Shown here: in pieces, positions 63,802 to 64,000 of the stretch | Layout of the letters: each line of letters starts with the position of its first letter | How positions within the stretch are numbered: the stretch's first letter is position 1 | The notes under the pieces: model-generated | The model's input: only the letters and a program-made list of their open reading frames with translations | Told to the model about the DNA's origin: nothing | The model's database searches: none | Program-made: the position numbers and the translations under genes | From: Blautia sp. Marseille-P3087 | GTDB taxonomy: Bacteria; Bacillota; Clostridia; Lachnospirales; Lachnospiraceae | Reading direction: 5' to 3' | Assembly: GCF_900120195.1 (NCBI RefSeq) | Contig: NZ_LT635539.1 | Location: forward strand, 2,088,677 to 2,152,676 | Length of the DNA stretch: 64,000 nucleotides

Positions 63802-64000
63802 TGTTTCACGTGAAACATTGCTAAAATACAGCAGCCTCTATAACGGGACGGATGCAGGAACCTGGGTCAAATTTCGTTACGAGCTTTGCGTTAGCTGCCG
63901 TCACCGAGCGTTCTGTCTGAGCGTAGCGAGTTTGCGCGAATGGCGGCTTATCAGCGCGCGAAGTGAGTAGAAATTGGGGCTTGTTCCTGCAGCTGTCCTG
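63802..64000. repeat. Repeat unit B, copy 4 (cut by window), with parS site 7
   Basis: A perfect parS at 63802-63817 starts the unit, which is interrupted by the right edge. The array may continue beyond. Confidence 0.9.

Noticed and set aside
61388..63817. Could the regular repeats be a CRISPR array
   Set aside because: Units are about 255 bases and alternate with long spacers that are themselves repeated. The short conserved palindrome is parS.

Overview
The window reads as a gut Firmicute of the Lachnospiraceae, most likely Blautia-like. That placement is inference. It rests on a bile salt hydrolase, low to moderate GC, a DUF3881-serS-DUF4446-parB-parA order next to parS sites, and a Tn916-family conjugative element without tet(M). 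No rRNA is present. The right end is chromosomal and lies close to the replication origin. The left and centre are accessory DNA.

Layout. At 1-4010 is a TetR-controlled heterodimeric ABC exporter, cut by the left edge. At 4203-4363 is a scar that fuses the start of a plasmid-type ParA to the end of a sigma factor. At 4589-6667 are small accessory genes (GNAT, NUDIX, a divergent HxlR/cupin pair). At 6834-8903 two overlapping radical SAM genes and a MarR gene share one promoter that lies inside a perfect 19-bp palindrome. At 9564-19292 a run of minus-strand genes encodes bile salt hydrolase, a small (p)ppGpp synthetase, cardiolipin synthase, a PLD-family protein, a two-component system, a FUSC transporter, a CDP-alcohol phosphatidyltransferase and a MATE pump. 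It looks like a membrane and bile-stress island.

At 19428-31402 are two copies of a plasmid-type partition/replication module. The right copy is complete (parB, parA, parB, RepA_N initiator, small membrane protein, small soluble protein) and has an attenuator-like hairpin in its leader. The left copy is degraded and carries a parA fused in frame to the last part of a RepA_N initiator gene. Between them lie a broken IS1182-type element, two divergent MATE genes and a 46-bp end-to-end remnant of the same IS.

At about 32005-56421 is a Tn916/Tn5801-like ICE: surface adhesin, DUF961 pair, coupling ATPase, oriT, relaxase, TcpD, three ArdA proteins, TcpE, VirB4, VirB6-like, lysozyme-NlpC/P60, TcpC-like, sigma-like and HTH regulators, Xis and tyrosine integrase. 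It lies between 280-bp direct repeats that begin in the anticodon arm of tRNA-Arg(CCT). It carries a second, different tRNA-Arg(CCT). Cargo includes a stand-alone EF-Tu-domain-2-like protein and a PAP2/XRE pair.

At 56820-61295 is core chromosome (DUF3881, serS, DUF4446, parB, parA). From 61388 to the right edge is an array of five perfect and two near-perfect parS sites embedded in 1289-bp higher-order tandem repeats with very long inverted repeats. This is probably the origin-proximal centromere.
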